Below are positions 1-6,390 of a stretch of DNA of 8,444 bases, one piece after another (within the stretch, counting starts at the first letter, position 1; each line of letters opens with the position of its first letter). The notes beneath the pieces were generated by a model. It was not told the DNA's origin. It saw only the letters and a list, made by a program, of their open reading frames with translations, and made no database searches. The DNA is taken from positions 1-8,444 of the forward strand of contig JADLBI010000051.1 in assembly GCA_020847775.1 (NCBI GenBank), written 5' to 3'. Both the position numbers and the translations under genes were made by a program. The DNA comes from Opitutaceae bacterium (lineage in GTDB: Bacteria; Verrucomicrobiota; Verrucomicrobiia; Opitutales; Opitutaceae).

Positions 1-91
1 ACGGCCCACCAGGATTCGGTGCCAGGAATCCCTCGGGATTTCACATCACTCCCGATTGCACACGTCCGGATCGAATCGACAACGCGCTGCC

Positions 92-1057
92 TCAAGCCAG
101 CCCGCTCGCGCTGCGGGCGCGCCCCAGCACCTCCGCCGCCACCGTCCGCGCCCGCTCCGCGCCTTCGGCCAGCACGCGGTCCACATAGCCGGGGTCGGCC
201 GCGAGCTCAGCGCGCTTGGCGCGAAACTCCGCGAAGAATTGCCAGTAGTGCTCGAATAGCGCCTGCTTCAAGTCGCCATAGCCGAGACCACCTGCGCGCA
301 GGCGGTTTTCGAAATCCGCCGCCACGGCCGCCGGGGCCACGAGCTTCAACAACTGGATCGCGATATTTCTATCCGCGTCCGGCTTCGGCTCCTGCGGCGT
401 GCGCGAGTCCATGACGATGGACATGATTTTTTTCCGCAGCGCCTTCTCGTCGCCGAATATCTCTAGCACGTTGCCGTAGCTCTTGCTCATTTTCTGCCCA
501 TCGAGGCCGGGCACGGTGGCCACGCCTTCACGGATCTCAGACTCCGGCACAACAAACGTTTCGCCGTAGGTCTGGTTAAACTTGATCGCGATGTCGCGCG
601 TCATCTCAACGTGCTGCTTCTGGTCCCTGCCGACCGGCACGCGGTTCGAGTTGAACAGCAAAATATCCGCCGCCATCAACACCGGATAGGCGAACAGCCC
701 GAAGTTCGGCGAAATACCCTTGGCGATTTTGTCCTTATAGCTGTGCGCGCGCTCCAGCAGGCCCATCGGCGTCAGTGTGCCCAAGATCCAACTCAACTCG
801 CAGACCTGCGGCACATCACTCTGCTGCCAGAAAACACTTTTCGCGGGATCCAGTCCGCAGGCCAGCCAATCCAAGGCGACATCGCGGGAGTTTTTCCGGC
901 GCTCTGCCGCGTCGGTCAGCGAGGTCATCGAGTGATAGTCCGCGATGAAATAAAAACAATCACCCCGGGTCTGTGCCTGAATCGCCGGCTGCATCGCGCC
1001 GAAATAATTGCCGATGTGCAGAGTGCCGGAAGGTTGAATGCCGGTGAGGGTTCGCAT
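92..1057 (-). CDS. trpS: tryptophanyl-tRNA synthetase
   Basis: Class I aminoacyl-tRNA synthetase that charges tRNA-Trp with tryptophan using ATP in the cytoplasm; essential for translation. The 321-residue protein is close to the usual bacterial TrpS length of about 330. The N-terminus has the family opening (TGIQPSG, residues 5-11) and the HIGH-type ATP signature as HIGN at 14-17. The second class I signature KMSKS is intact at 189-193, followed by the typical SYGN. The ATG at 1057 is chosen because it places TGIQPSG right at the N-terminus; a longer reading frame upstream only adds an unrelated arginine/alanine-rich stretch that overlaps the preceding gene. No clear Shine-Dalgarno is seen. 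It follows the LbetaH gene by 38 bp on the same strand, so the two are probably cotranscribed. The first 91 bases of the window, downstream of its stop, show no convincing terminator. Confidence 0.97.
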   Translation of the reverse strand: MRTLTGIQPSGTLHIGNYFGAMQPAIQAQTRGDCFYFIADYHSMTSLTDAAERRKNSRDVALDWLACGLDPAKSVFWQQSDVPQVCELSWILGTLTPMGLLERAHSYKDKIAKGISPNFGLFAYPVLMAADILLFNSNRVPVGRDQKQHVEMTRDIAIKFNQTYGETFVVPESEIREGVATVPGLDGQKMSKSYGNVLEIFGDEKALRKKIMSIVMDSRTPQEPKPDADRNIAIQLLKLVAPAAVAADFENRLRAGGLGYGDLKQALFEHYWQFFAEFRAKRAELAADPGYVDRVLAEGAERARTVAAEVLGRARSASGLA

Positions 1058-1095
1058 GATTGAAAGCGCACTATCGCGGAACCGCCGCGCGCGCG

Positions 1096-1776
1096 TCAAT
1101 CCCGCCGCGCCAGCCGGGTGAGCGCGGGCCTGTCGCGCACGATCATGTCCTCCGCCAAGTGCCCGCCGAACGGCGTGAGCGGCATTACCAAGGCGCGTTT
1201 GCCGAGCAAAGTGCCGGGCATCAACACCGCGTTGCAACCCGCCTCGGCACCTTCGCCGAAAATCGCGCCGAATTTACGCAGACCCGTTTTCACCCTCTGC
1301 CCCCCGGCATCGACGGTGATCTCGGCCTGGTCCAAACGCAGATTGGAGCACACCACGCCCGCGCCGAGATGCGCGCCGCTGCCAAGGATCGAGTCGCCCA
1401 CGTAGTTGAAATGAGGCACCTGCACGCGGTCCATCAACAGGCTATTCTTAAATTCACACGCGTTGCCCAGCACGCAGTCCGCGCCGACGATGACATTGCC
1501 GCGTAGATAGGCCCCGGGACGAATCTCCGTGCGCGGCCCAATCCAAACCGGACCGATAATCGTCGCATGCGGCGGCAGCTTCACCGTCGGGTCGAGATGC
1601 ACCAAGCCCTCGACGTGCACGCCCGGCGGCAATTTCTGCCCCGCCGCTCCAAACCGATGCGTCGCCAGCGCCGGCCCGATGCGTTTCAACCATTCCCACG
1701 GCGCCACGTCCGTCGGAAAATGCCCAGCAAACGCGGCGAGTGAGTCTGGCAAAGTGAAAAATTCCGATGCGAGCAT
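1096..1776 (-). CDS. LbetaH (GlmU C-terminal-like) acyltransferase-fold protein
   Basis: A 226-residue protein with a left-handed parallel beta-helix built from hexapeptide repeats at about residues 50-200 (for example IIGPVWIG, NVIVGADCVLGN, ILGSGAHLGAGVVC). The segment VPHFNYVGDSILG (120-132) aligns by eye with the GlmU acetyltransferase region that carries its catalytic histidine, so His122 is the candidate equivalent. The N-terminal uridylyltransferase half of GlmU is absent. Proteins of this kind are often annotated as UDP-N-acetylglucosamine diphosphorylase-like, but without the nucleotidyltransferase domain that activity is unlikely; a sugar-nucleotide or acyl transferase is the better guess and the substrate is unknown. 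The ATG at 1776 is preferred over an upstream in-frame TTG at 1848, which would add a glycine-rich leader atypical for the fold. Two palindromic operators lie 75-140 bp upstream. trpS follows after 38 bp. Confidence 0.85.
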   Translation of the reverse strand: MLASEFFTLPDSLAAFAGHFPTDVAPWEWLKRIGPALATHRFGAAGQKLPPGVHVEGLVHLDPTVKLPPHATIIGPVWIGPRTEIRPGAYLRGNVIVGADCVLGNACEFKNSLLMDRVQVPHFNYVGDSILGSGAHLGAGVVCSNLRLDQAEITVDAGGQRVKTGLRKFGAIFGEGAEAGCNAVLMPGTLLGKRALVMPLTPFGGHLAEDMIVRDRPALTRLARRD

Positions 1777-1850
1777 GTGATCAAGTAAACCGCCAACCCA
1801 GCGCAGCGCGAGCCACGAAAATCCCCCACCACCTTTCAATTCCTTCAATC

Positions 1851-1871
1851 AATGTTCGTATTACGAACATT
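1851..1871. promoter_or_regulatory. 21-bp palindromic operator, gene-proximal copy
   Basis: Perfect inverted repeat: half-site AATGTTCGTA, one central T, then the exact reverse complement TACGAACATT. It lies 75 bp upstream of the ATG of the LbetaH gene and is identical to a second copy whose centre is 45 bp away. Size and symmetry fit a dimeric transcription factor. The core TTCGTA/TACGAA recalls operators of IclR-type and some other winged-helix regulators, but I cannot assign a family. A role as a hairpin terminator for the oxidoreductase gene is less likely, since neither arm is followed by a T-tract and there is no real loop. Confidence 0.8.
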
Positions 1872-1895
1872 CGGTTCCACTCCACGTAATGCCGC

Positions 1896-1916
1896 AATGT
1901 TCGTATTACGAACATT
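1896..1916. promoter_or_regulatory. 21-bp palindromic operator, distal copy
   Basis: Second, base-for-base identical copy of the 10+1+10 palindrome. The centres at 1861 and 1906 are 45 bp apart, a little over four helical turns, which places bound dimers on nearly the same DNA face and would allow cooperative binding. It lies 46 bp beyond the stop of the upstream oxidoreductase gene, so the natural target is the promoter of the LbetaH gene and trpS. No regulator gene is present in the window. Confidence 0.8.
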
Positions 1917-1962
1917 GTGGATTGTGCAGGGTGCTCCATAGGGCGTGGCGGGACACGCGGGG

Positions 1963-2997
1963 TTAGCGCACTTCGGCCAGCCTGACCGGCCGATTTTCCG
2001 CGATCGAACGATCCGCCGCGAATATCACTTCGTGGGTGGCTACCGCTTCGCGCAAGCCGCTCAAGGGCATGGCGCGATCCTCGCGCACGGCGGCAAAAAA
2101 CGCATCGAACTGCGCGCGATAGGGATGGTCGGCTACGTCGCCCGAATCGATCGGCATCATGTCGGACTGTGTCCAAGCCTTGCGGTCATAACCGGGCGTA
2201 TTAAGCGCGAATTTCTGATCGAGAATGCTGCCCTCGCTGCCGACCAGATGGGTGTGGAAATAATACGGCTGCACGCAGTCAATCACCGATGCGCACTTCC
2301 CCACGCGGCCGTCCTTGAATTTCAGCAGCGTCACACTCGTGGTCGGATATTCGTATTTATTGAAAACCGGGTTGGTCGACTGCGTCGCATAAGCGGTCAC
2401 TTCCTCCACCTCACCGCCCATGCAGAGTAGTAGGGCGTCCAGCGCGTGGCCGCCGGCCGACAGTAGGCTGGAGCCGCCACCGCGCTGCGTGATGTTCCAA
2501 CGATACTGGCCATACCACGGCCCGCAGCCGTGATAGTAGTCCACTTCGCCATAATGCACGCGACCGAGCCGGCCCGCATCGATCATCGCCTTGATGCCGA
2601 GAAACTGGCTCGACCAGCGGCATTCAAAGCAGATGCAAAATTTCACCCCGGCGGCGCGCACCGCGCTTTCCACCCGTCGCAGATCAGGCAGCGTCAGCAC
2701 CATCGGTTTTTCCAAGATGATGTGCTTACCCGCCTCGGCCGCCGCGATGGCCAACACGGCGTGGTTCCACGGATAACCCGTGATGGACACGACCTCGATC
2801 GCCGGATCGGCCAGCAGTGTCGCTACGTCGTTGACGACCTTGATGGGCGCGCCGTGCCGGGCGCTGAGCTCGTCGGCATCAAGCGGGCGCGAAGAGCACA
2901 CTGTCGTCACCTTGCCGTCAGTACCATGGTTGATCGCCTCAATATGAGCCGTGGCCGCCCAACCATAACCGATGATGCCGACTTTGAAGGGACTCAT
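1963..2997 (-). CDS. Gfo/Idh/MocA family NAD(P)-dependent oxidoreductase
   Basis: Cytoplasmic dehydrogenase of the glucose-fructose oxidoreductase/inositol dehydrogenase family, which oxidises or reduces sugars and polyols; the substrate cannot be read from sequence. The 344-residue length is normal. The N-terminal Rossmann fold is clear (KVGIIGYGWAA, glycines 7, 10, 12), and the family EKP motif sits at 96-98. The C-terminal alpha/beta domain has GGGSSLLSAGGHALD (173-187) with the conserved His184 and Asp187. At residue 180, where many relatives carry Asp (LLDxGxH), this protein has Ser. The ATG at 2997 puts the Rossmann motif at the usual distance from the N-terminus, but its ribosome site is weak. 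A strong GGAAGGAG lies about 50 bp upstream on the coding strand and precedes an in-frame TTG (3036) by 10 nt, so a 13-residue N-terminal extension is possible. The next gene downstream starts after 186 bp and appears separately regulated. Confidence 0.93.
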   Translation of the reverse strand: MSPFKVGIIGYGWAATAHIEAINHGTDGKVTTVCSSRPLDADELSARHGAPIKVVNDVATLLADPAIEVVSITGYPWNHAVLAIAAAEAGKHIILEKPMVLTLPDLRRVESAVRAAGVKFCICFECRWSSQFLGIKAMIDAGRLGRVHYGEVDYYHGCGPWYGQYRWNITQRGGGSSLLSAGGHALDALLLCMGGEVEEVTAYATQSTNPVFNKYEYPTTSVTLLKFKDGRVGKCASVIDCVQPYYFHTHLVGSEGSILDQKFALNTPGYDRKAWTQSDMMPIDSGDVADHPYRAQFDAFFAAVREDRAMPLSGLREAVATHEVIFAADRSIAENRPVRLAEVR

Positions 2998-3097
2998 GCG
3001 CACCCGCAGCAGAACCAGCCACTCCCAGCGGCGCAACCCTGCAAATCTCCTTCCACCACACCTAGAGTAACATGCAATGCCATCACCGGGCACAAAA

Positions 3098-3124
3098 AAG
3101 CGCCCTGTGTCACACAGGGCGCTT
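3098..3124 (-). terminator. rho-independent terminator, original tRNA-Gly terminator
   Basis: A perfect 13-bp inverted repeat (AAGCGCCCTGTGT and its complement) with a single unpaired central base, so the real loop must open a few pairs. On the minus strand the hairpin is followed by six T residues (the A-run 3094-3099), the usual intrinsic terminator form. It lies just outside attL on the chromosomal side, where the terminator of the minus-strand tRNA-Gly would have been before the element inserted. It now stands 5 kb from that tRNA and just upstream of the oxidoreductase gene. Confidence 0.85.
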
Positions 3125-3129
3125 ATCTA

Positions 3130-3162
3130 AAATGGAGCGGGCGAAGAGACTCGAACTCTCGA
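3130..3162. repeat. attL, 33-bp direct repeat of the tRNA-Gly 3' end
   Basis: Identical over 33 bases to 8182-8214. Thirty of these bases equal the T-stem/loop, acceptor 3' strand and encoded CCA of the tRNA-Gly gene at the other end. The match stops abruptly on both sides (3129 versus 8181, and 3163 versus 8215). This is the tRNA 3' fragment left at the distal end after site-specific integration. Confidence 0.95.
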
Positions 3163-3188
3163 AAACGTCTCGCCCCTCTGAGCTTTTG

Positions 3189-3203
3189 TAAATCCTTGAT
3201 TTA
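3189..3203. promoter_or_regulatory. short inverted repeat in attL arm region
   Basis: TAAATC and GATTTA flank a 3-bp CTT spacer, in an AT-rich stretch between attL and the integrase gene. It may be a binding site for recombinase or accessory protein, or part of the int promoter. I see no well-spaced -35/-10 pair here, so this is only a noted symmetry. Confidence 0.35.
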
Positions 3204-3236
3204 TAGCATTCGGCGTCTTCGCTATTTCTCGGCGTT

Positions 3237-3255
3237 GTTAGTGCTTGTGTTAGTG
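3237..3255. promoter_or_regulatory. pair of GTTAGTG repeats, candidate integrase arm sites (left)
   Basis: GTTAGTG occurs at 3237-3243 and again at 3249-3255, 12 bp apart, between attL and the integrase start. The same heptamer occurs twice in the same orientation next to attR (8091, 8113). Tyrosine recombinases with an N-terminal arm-binding domain, as this one appears to have, bind short repeats flanking the core att site. These repeats are the obvious candidates; binding is inferred. Confidence 0.5.
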
Positions 3256-3281
3256 GTCCTAGGGAGACTAGAACTTTTGAC

Positions 3282-4556
3282 ATGCCCTCTGTCCATCGTT
3301 CTAGGCATGGTCAGTTCTTCATTGGCGCATTTACCGATGCGCAAGGCCGACGCCGCCAGCGTTCCACCAAGTGCACCGACCGCGCCGCCGCTGAAGCCGT
3401 GGTAGAACGTTGGCAACGTGAAGCCGCCGCCCTCGCCGCCGCCGCCGATCCCGAGGCTCCGCTACAACTGACCAACCCGGCAGACATTGCCGAGCGGTTC
3501 GTCACCCTCACGCAACGCGCCACCGCTGGCACCCTCACCCGCGCCGATGCCGAGGGACTGCTCGGCGAGTTGCTGGTCGCTTCTGGACAAGACCGCTTGC
3601 GCCGCGAGACCGTCCGCGAGTTTTTCGTCGCCTACGCCGAGGAAAAATTGAAGAGCCGCGCCACCGGCACCGCGTTGCGCTATCAGCGCATCTTCACGCG
3701 CTTCGTGACCCATCTGGGCAAGCGCGCCGACATTCCCCTCGCCAACCTCACCGCGCGCGACGTGCAAAGTTTCCGCGACGTCGAACTGAAGCGCGGCTTG
3801 AGCCCTGCCTCTGCCAACCTCACCGTCAAAGCCCTGCGCGGCCCGCTTAATCGCGCCCGACGGCAAGGACTCATCACCGCCAACCCTGCCGAAGCTCTCG
3901 ACCTGCTCGGTCACGAAGGAGCCACCCGTCGCGCGTTCACGACGGAGGAACTCAACCGCCTGCTCGCCGTCGCCGATCCTGACTGGCAGGGCATGATTTT
4001 GTGCGGTTACTATCTCGGTTTTCGCGTGGGCGATTGTGCGCGCCTGCGCTGGGCCGACGTGGATTTTGAGCGGCACGTGATCAAGCTGCGCCCCGGCAAG
4101 GAACGCCGCGACCGCAAGGCGCACAAAACCGAGACGCCCTTCCTCGGTTTTCGCCAATGGCTCGATGACAATCGCGGCGTGGGCAACGCGCCGCTCTTCC
4201 CCACCCTCTACGGCAGAAAATCAGGTGGCGCGTTTGGCCTGAGCCTCACCTTCCGCAAACTGCTCGTGCGCGCGGGCATCAAATTTGAGGACGTTTCCGC
4301 CGACACGACCTGCCGCAAATTCTTCGACCTAGGATTTCACAGTTTGCGACACACGCACGTTTCCGCCGCCGCCGATTCCGGCGTGCCCGAAGACCTGCGC
4401 CGCGAGCAAGTCGGCCACGCCAGCGACGTGCACCGAGGTTACACGCACAGGCAGGTGGAAGCCATCGAACGCGCCTTTTCCGACATGCCGAAATTGACCG
4501 TGCCGCCACCCGCCGCCGAGCCTCCGTCACGCCGCCGCAAACAGCCCGCCGCATGA
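3282..4556 (+). CDS. int: tyrosine recombinase (integrase)
   Basis: Site-specific recombinase expected to integrate and excise the element at the tRNA-Gly 3' end. At 424 residues it is typical of phage and island integrases. Residues 1-50 (SRHGQFFIGAFTDAQGRRRQ and onward) look like the arm-binding N-terminal domain. About 105-200 is the core-binding helical domain. The catalytic domain starts near 215 with every expected residue present: Arg248 (GFRVGDCARLRW), Lys282, the HxxR box as His353 and Arg356 (FHSLRHT), His379 (VGHAS) and the nucleophile Tyr387 (GYTHR). The tail after 405 is proline/arginine-rich. The ATG at 3282 follows AGGGAG at 3261-3266 at a long spacing of about 15 nt. Its stop overlaps the next gene's ATG by 4 bp. 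The gene sits beside attL, at the far end from the intact tRNA, whereas many islands have int next to the tRNA. Confidence 0.97.
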   Translation: MPSVHRSRHGQFFIGAFTDAQGRRRQRSTKCTDRAAAEAVVERWQREAAALAAAADPEAPLQLTNPADIAERFVTLTQRATAGTLTRADAEGLLGELLVASGQDRLRRETVREFFVAYAEEKLKSRATGTALRYQRIFTRFVTHLGKRADIPLANLTARDVQSFRDVELKRGLSPASANLTVKALRGPLNRARRQGLITANPAEALDLLGHEGATRRAFTTEELNRLLAVADPDWQGMILCGYYLGFRVGDCARLRWADVDFERHVIKLRPGKERRDRKAHKTETPFLGFRQWLDDNRGVGNAPLFPTLYGRKSGGAFGLSLTFRKLLVRAGIKFEDVSADTTCRKFFDLGFHSLRHTHVSAAADSGVPEDLRREQVGHASDVHRGYTHRQVEAIERAFSDMPKLTVPPPAAEPPSRRRKQPAA

Positions 4557-5503
4557 AAAAGCGCGCCGCGAAATCTTCCCGGAAACGTCCGACAAAACTG
4601 ACAAAATCCTCGCGCGCACGCCGGAAGGTTATCCCCGAGGCCGCGCGCGTCTTTCCCGCCAGACCTTTCCCGCTCGCCGCCATCGTCAACCCCGGCGATG
4701 CCCCGCATGATCTCGGCCCTACACAGAGCCCGGCAGACATGGCCCGCGCCGATCCGCCGGGTGGCGCATGGCGAGAAATGAGTCTAGCCGACGCCACCGC
4801 GAAAGCTTTCGCCGCACTGGTAGGCTCCGGCCCGCAACAAACGCCACCGCATTTTGCCACCGGCGAGCATCTCCGCGACGCCCTCGCTCGCTTGCGCGAC
4901 CACGCCCTCACCGGCGATGCCGCCGCCCTGCAAGAATACGCCTTCACCGTCACGCAAGCCGTTGCCGACCTCGCCGAAATGGCCCGTCGTCATCCCGACC
5001 TCGTGCGCCCGTGGAGCCGCGCGCAAAACACCGTGCCTGTCTTGACCGGGCGCAACCTTGGCCATCGCCGCGAACTCGACGCCACCCTCGCCGCTTTTGC
5101 CGTGGGCGAGGCATCGCCCTATCGCGTCAACCCCGCCGGAAAACGCGCCCGCGATGTTTCAACCCCCGCCAACGCGCTTGCGGGCGCACTCTGCGCGCAT
5201 CTCGCCGCGCACCGGGTGAACCTCGCCATCATGCGCCCGCCCGTGCCCGCGTGGGCGCGCCTAGCATCCGCGCTCCCGGATTTCTCCGCGAAGACTTGGC
5301 GCAAATGGGAAGCCGCCGCCTGGGCTTGCCTACTCGACGCCACCAACCAACACCCCGAAGCACTTCCCGCCCTCGCCGCGCTAGGCACCAAGGGCGCGCG
5401 CAAAGACGGTCTGCAATCAGTCCGCACCCGCGCGGCCAACGTAAGAGCCGAAATCCATCAGAGCCTCAAAGAAGCATTTCGAGGGTTAGCGGCCGCCCGT
5501 TGA
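4553..5503 (+). CDS. unknown basic/alpha-helical protein coupled to the integrase
   Basis: I do not recognise this 316-residue protein. Its ATG overlaps the integrase stop in an ATGA, which implies translational coupling and fixes the start. The first 25 residues carry 13 Lys/Arg, suggesting nucleic-acid contact. Then comes a proline/alanine-rich linker to about 75. The remainder is mostly helical by composition, with a striking central block at about 148-193 (HPDLVRPWSRAQNTVPVLTG, then NLGHRRELD and SPYRVN) that looks like the conserved core. A second tryptophan-rich block follows at 234-260. There is no signal peptide or membrane segment. Its coupling to int suggests a role in recombination, maintenance or interference with a helper or competing phage, but this is context only. 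Codon use and GC resemble its neighbours. Confidence 0.85.
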   Translation: MKKRAAKSSRKRPTKLTKSSRARRKVIPEAARVFPARPFPLAAIVNPGDAPHDLGPTQSPADMARADPPGGAWREMSLADATAKAFAALVGSGPQQTPPHFATGEHLRDALARLRDHALTGDAAALQEYAFTVTQAVADLAEMARRHPDLVRPWSRAQNTVPVLTGRNLGHRRELDATLAAFAVGEASPYRVNPAGKRARDVSTPANALAGALCAHLAAHRVNLAIMRPPVPAWARLASALPDFSAKTWRKWEAAAWACLLDATNQHPEALPALAALGTKGARKDGLQSVRTRAANVRAEIHQSLKEAFRGLAAAR

Positions 5504-5547
5504 GCATATTCAGAATGCACCCTCAATAAAGGGGGAAACATCAAAGC

Positions 5548-5572
5548 CGCCGGGCGATTAAGCTGCCCGGCG
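5548..5572 (+). promoter_or_regulatory. hairpin abutting the excisionase-like gene start
   Basis: A perfect 8-bp GC-only stem (CGCCGGGC and GCCCGGCG) with a 9-nt loop. The last base of the 3' arm is immediately followed by the ATG at 5573. No Shine-Dalgarno lies within normal distance of that ATG, but AAAGGGGG sits just before the hairpin (5528-5535). Folding the stem would bring this purine run within a normal distance of the start, or else block initiation. Either way it is a likely control point for the small regulator. There is no T-tract, so it is not a standard terminator. Confidence 0.5.
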
Positions 5573-5899
5573 ATGAACTCAAACCCATCCGCCACCCCTC
5601 CGGGCGCGCCGCATCTCGATAACTACGGCCGACCCGTTTTTGATTCCACCGTTTGGCTCCGCCTCCCCCGACCCGGCACGCGCTGCCCGGTCAGCGGCCT
5701 GAGCCGTTCCACCCTCGCCGAGTTGGTTCGCCCTTGCGAGCGCAACGACTACCGCCCGCCCGTGCCTGCCCGCGTGCTCAAACGCAAAGGCTCCGTGCGC
5801 GGCGTGCTGCTCATCCCTCGCCACGACCTGCTCGCCTACCTCAACGATCTGCCAAGCCCGGAAGCCCTGCGTCCCGCCGAGAAAGGAGGTGCGCGATGA
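5573..5899 (+). CDS. AlpA/excisionase-like winged-helix DNA-binding protein
   Basis: This 108-residue protein has a plausible helix-turn-helix at about 38-55 (CPVSGLSRSTLAELV). It is followed by a beta-wing-like segment (VLKRKGSVRGVLLIPRHDLLAYLN, 68-91) in the manner of AlpA/MerR-like excisionases, which end in a helix after an arginine-rich hairpin. Such proteins bend DNA at att sites to drive excision or control int and replication transcription. The N-terminus (1-30) is proline-rich and probably disordered. The ATG directly follows a GC hairpin and lacks a close ribosome site. The TGA overlaps the next gene's ATG by 4 bp, and the next gene's ribosome site is embedded in the last codons. 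Assignment to excisionase is from fold resemblance, size and position; a transcriptional regulator is equally possible. Confidence 0.7.
   Translation: MNSNPSATPPGAPHLDNYGRPVFDSTVWLRLPRPGTRCPVSGLSRSTLAELVRPCERNDYRPPVPARVLKRKGSVRGVLLIPRHDLLAYLNDLPSPEALRPAEKGGAR
5883..5890 (+). promoter_or_regulatory. strong ribosome binding site
   Basis: AAGGAGGT, a full-length Shine-Dalgarno match, ends 5 bases before the ATG at 5896. It lies within the last codons of the excisionase-like gene. It is the best ribosome site in the element and decides the start of the replication-type gene, whose reading frame stays open further upstream. Confidence 0.85.
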
Positions 5900-6390
5900 A
5901 CCGCTCACCTCGAACGCGAAAACGAAAATGCCCGGCGCTCGCCAGCAACCGGGCATTTCCGAAATCGATCAACTGCTTCGCCGAACATCACCGCGCCACC
6001 GCGTGTTCGCAAGTCGAAATCGCCGAGGTCATCGCGACTAGGTCGAATCGCCGCGCGCTGAAATTTCCTATCAGAGCCCTACGCGCGCCGGAATACATCG
6101 GCTCCGACCCCATCGAGCGCGCCACCTGGCTCAACCTGATCGCCTACTGTTGCGAGCAAGAAAACGGCGGCGTCATCGCCGGTGCCGCGCTCTGGAAAGA
6201 CCGCCAGTGGTTATTCGCGTGTGGTTCCACGCGGCGACAAATTCAGCGCGCGGGCAATCTACTACGATGGGATGGGAACAACTTAGTTGTTTTGCTCTTC
6301 CCGCCCATCGGCATCCTTGCCGCCATAAAAGGAGCGCCCTCGCACCCTGCACCCCTAACCCTCGCCGCGCCGAGGAAAGCCGCACGATGA
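5896..6390 (+). CDS. replication-type N-terminal-domain protein, phage/satellite
   Basis: A 164-residue protein whose centre (about 70-140) has the pattern ERATWLNLIAYCCEQENGGVI, then AALWKDRQWLFACG and NLLRWDGNNLVVLLFPP. I associate this Trp/Cys/Asn-Gly-Gly pattern with the N-terminal domain of phage-encoded replication or helix-turn-helix proteins in diverse bacteria. Here it stands alone without a long C-terminal domain, so a helper of the initiator or a transcription factor is possible. The N-terminal 60 residues are basic. The start is set by a full Shine-Dalgarno 5 bp upstream and a 4-bp ATGA overlap with the preceding gene; another ATGA overlap joins it to the next gene. A stable hairpin falls in its codons 11-21. 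The function is inferred from motif memory and context, not from a matched family. Confidence 0.75.
   Translation: MNRSPRTRKRKCPALASNRAFPKSINCFAEHHRATACSQVEIAEVIATRSNRRALKFPIRALRAPEYIGSDPIERATWLNLIAYCCEQENGGVIAGAALWKDRQWLFACGSTRRQIQRAGNLLRWDGNNLVVLLFPPIGILAAIKGAPSHPAPLTLAAPRKAAR
5926..5958 (+). promoter_or_regulatory. terminator-like hairpin inside the 5' end of a gene
   Basis: A perfect 10-bp stem (AAATGCCCGG and CCGGGCATTT) with a 13-nt loop, beginning 30 bases into the gene that starts at 5896. The 3' arm ends in TTT followed by CC, so it resembles a weak intrinsic terminator or attenuator. It shares TGCCCGGCG with the hairpin at 5548-5572. It could reduce readthrough into the replication genes or be a protein-binding site. 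Confidence 0.5.

Noticed and set aside
27..40. Hairpin AATCC/GGATT as trpS terminator
   Set aside because: Only 5 bp with a 4-nt loop and no T-tract on the minus strand.
1777..1848. N-terminal extension of the LbetaH protein from TTG at 1848
   Set aside because: Adds a glycine-rich, Trp-containing leader with no family precedent; the ATG at 1776 gives a normal protein and leaves the operators a normal distance upstream.
3275..3284. TTGACA at the integrase start as a -35 box
   Set aside because: Overlaps the start codon, so it cannot serve int; no matching -10 for a downstream gene.
2530..3405. Long plus-strand open frame running from the oxidoreductase gene across attL into int
   Set aside because: Antisense to a clear Gfo/Idh gene, crosses the attachment site and a terminator, and has no recognisable domains.
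3462..4157. Minus-strand open frame opposite the integrase
   Set aside because: Shadow of a high-GC gene; the plus-strand frame has all tyrosine recombinase residues.
4768..5529. Arg/Pro-rich plus-strand frame overlapping the 316-aa protein
   Set aside because: Composition is typical of an out-of-frame reading of GC-rich coding DNA; no start signal.
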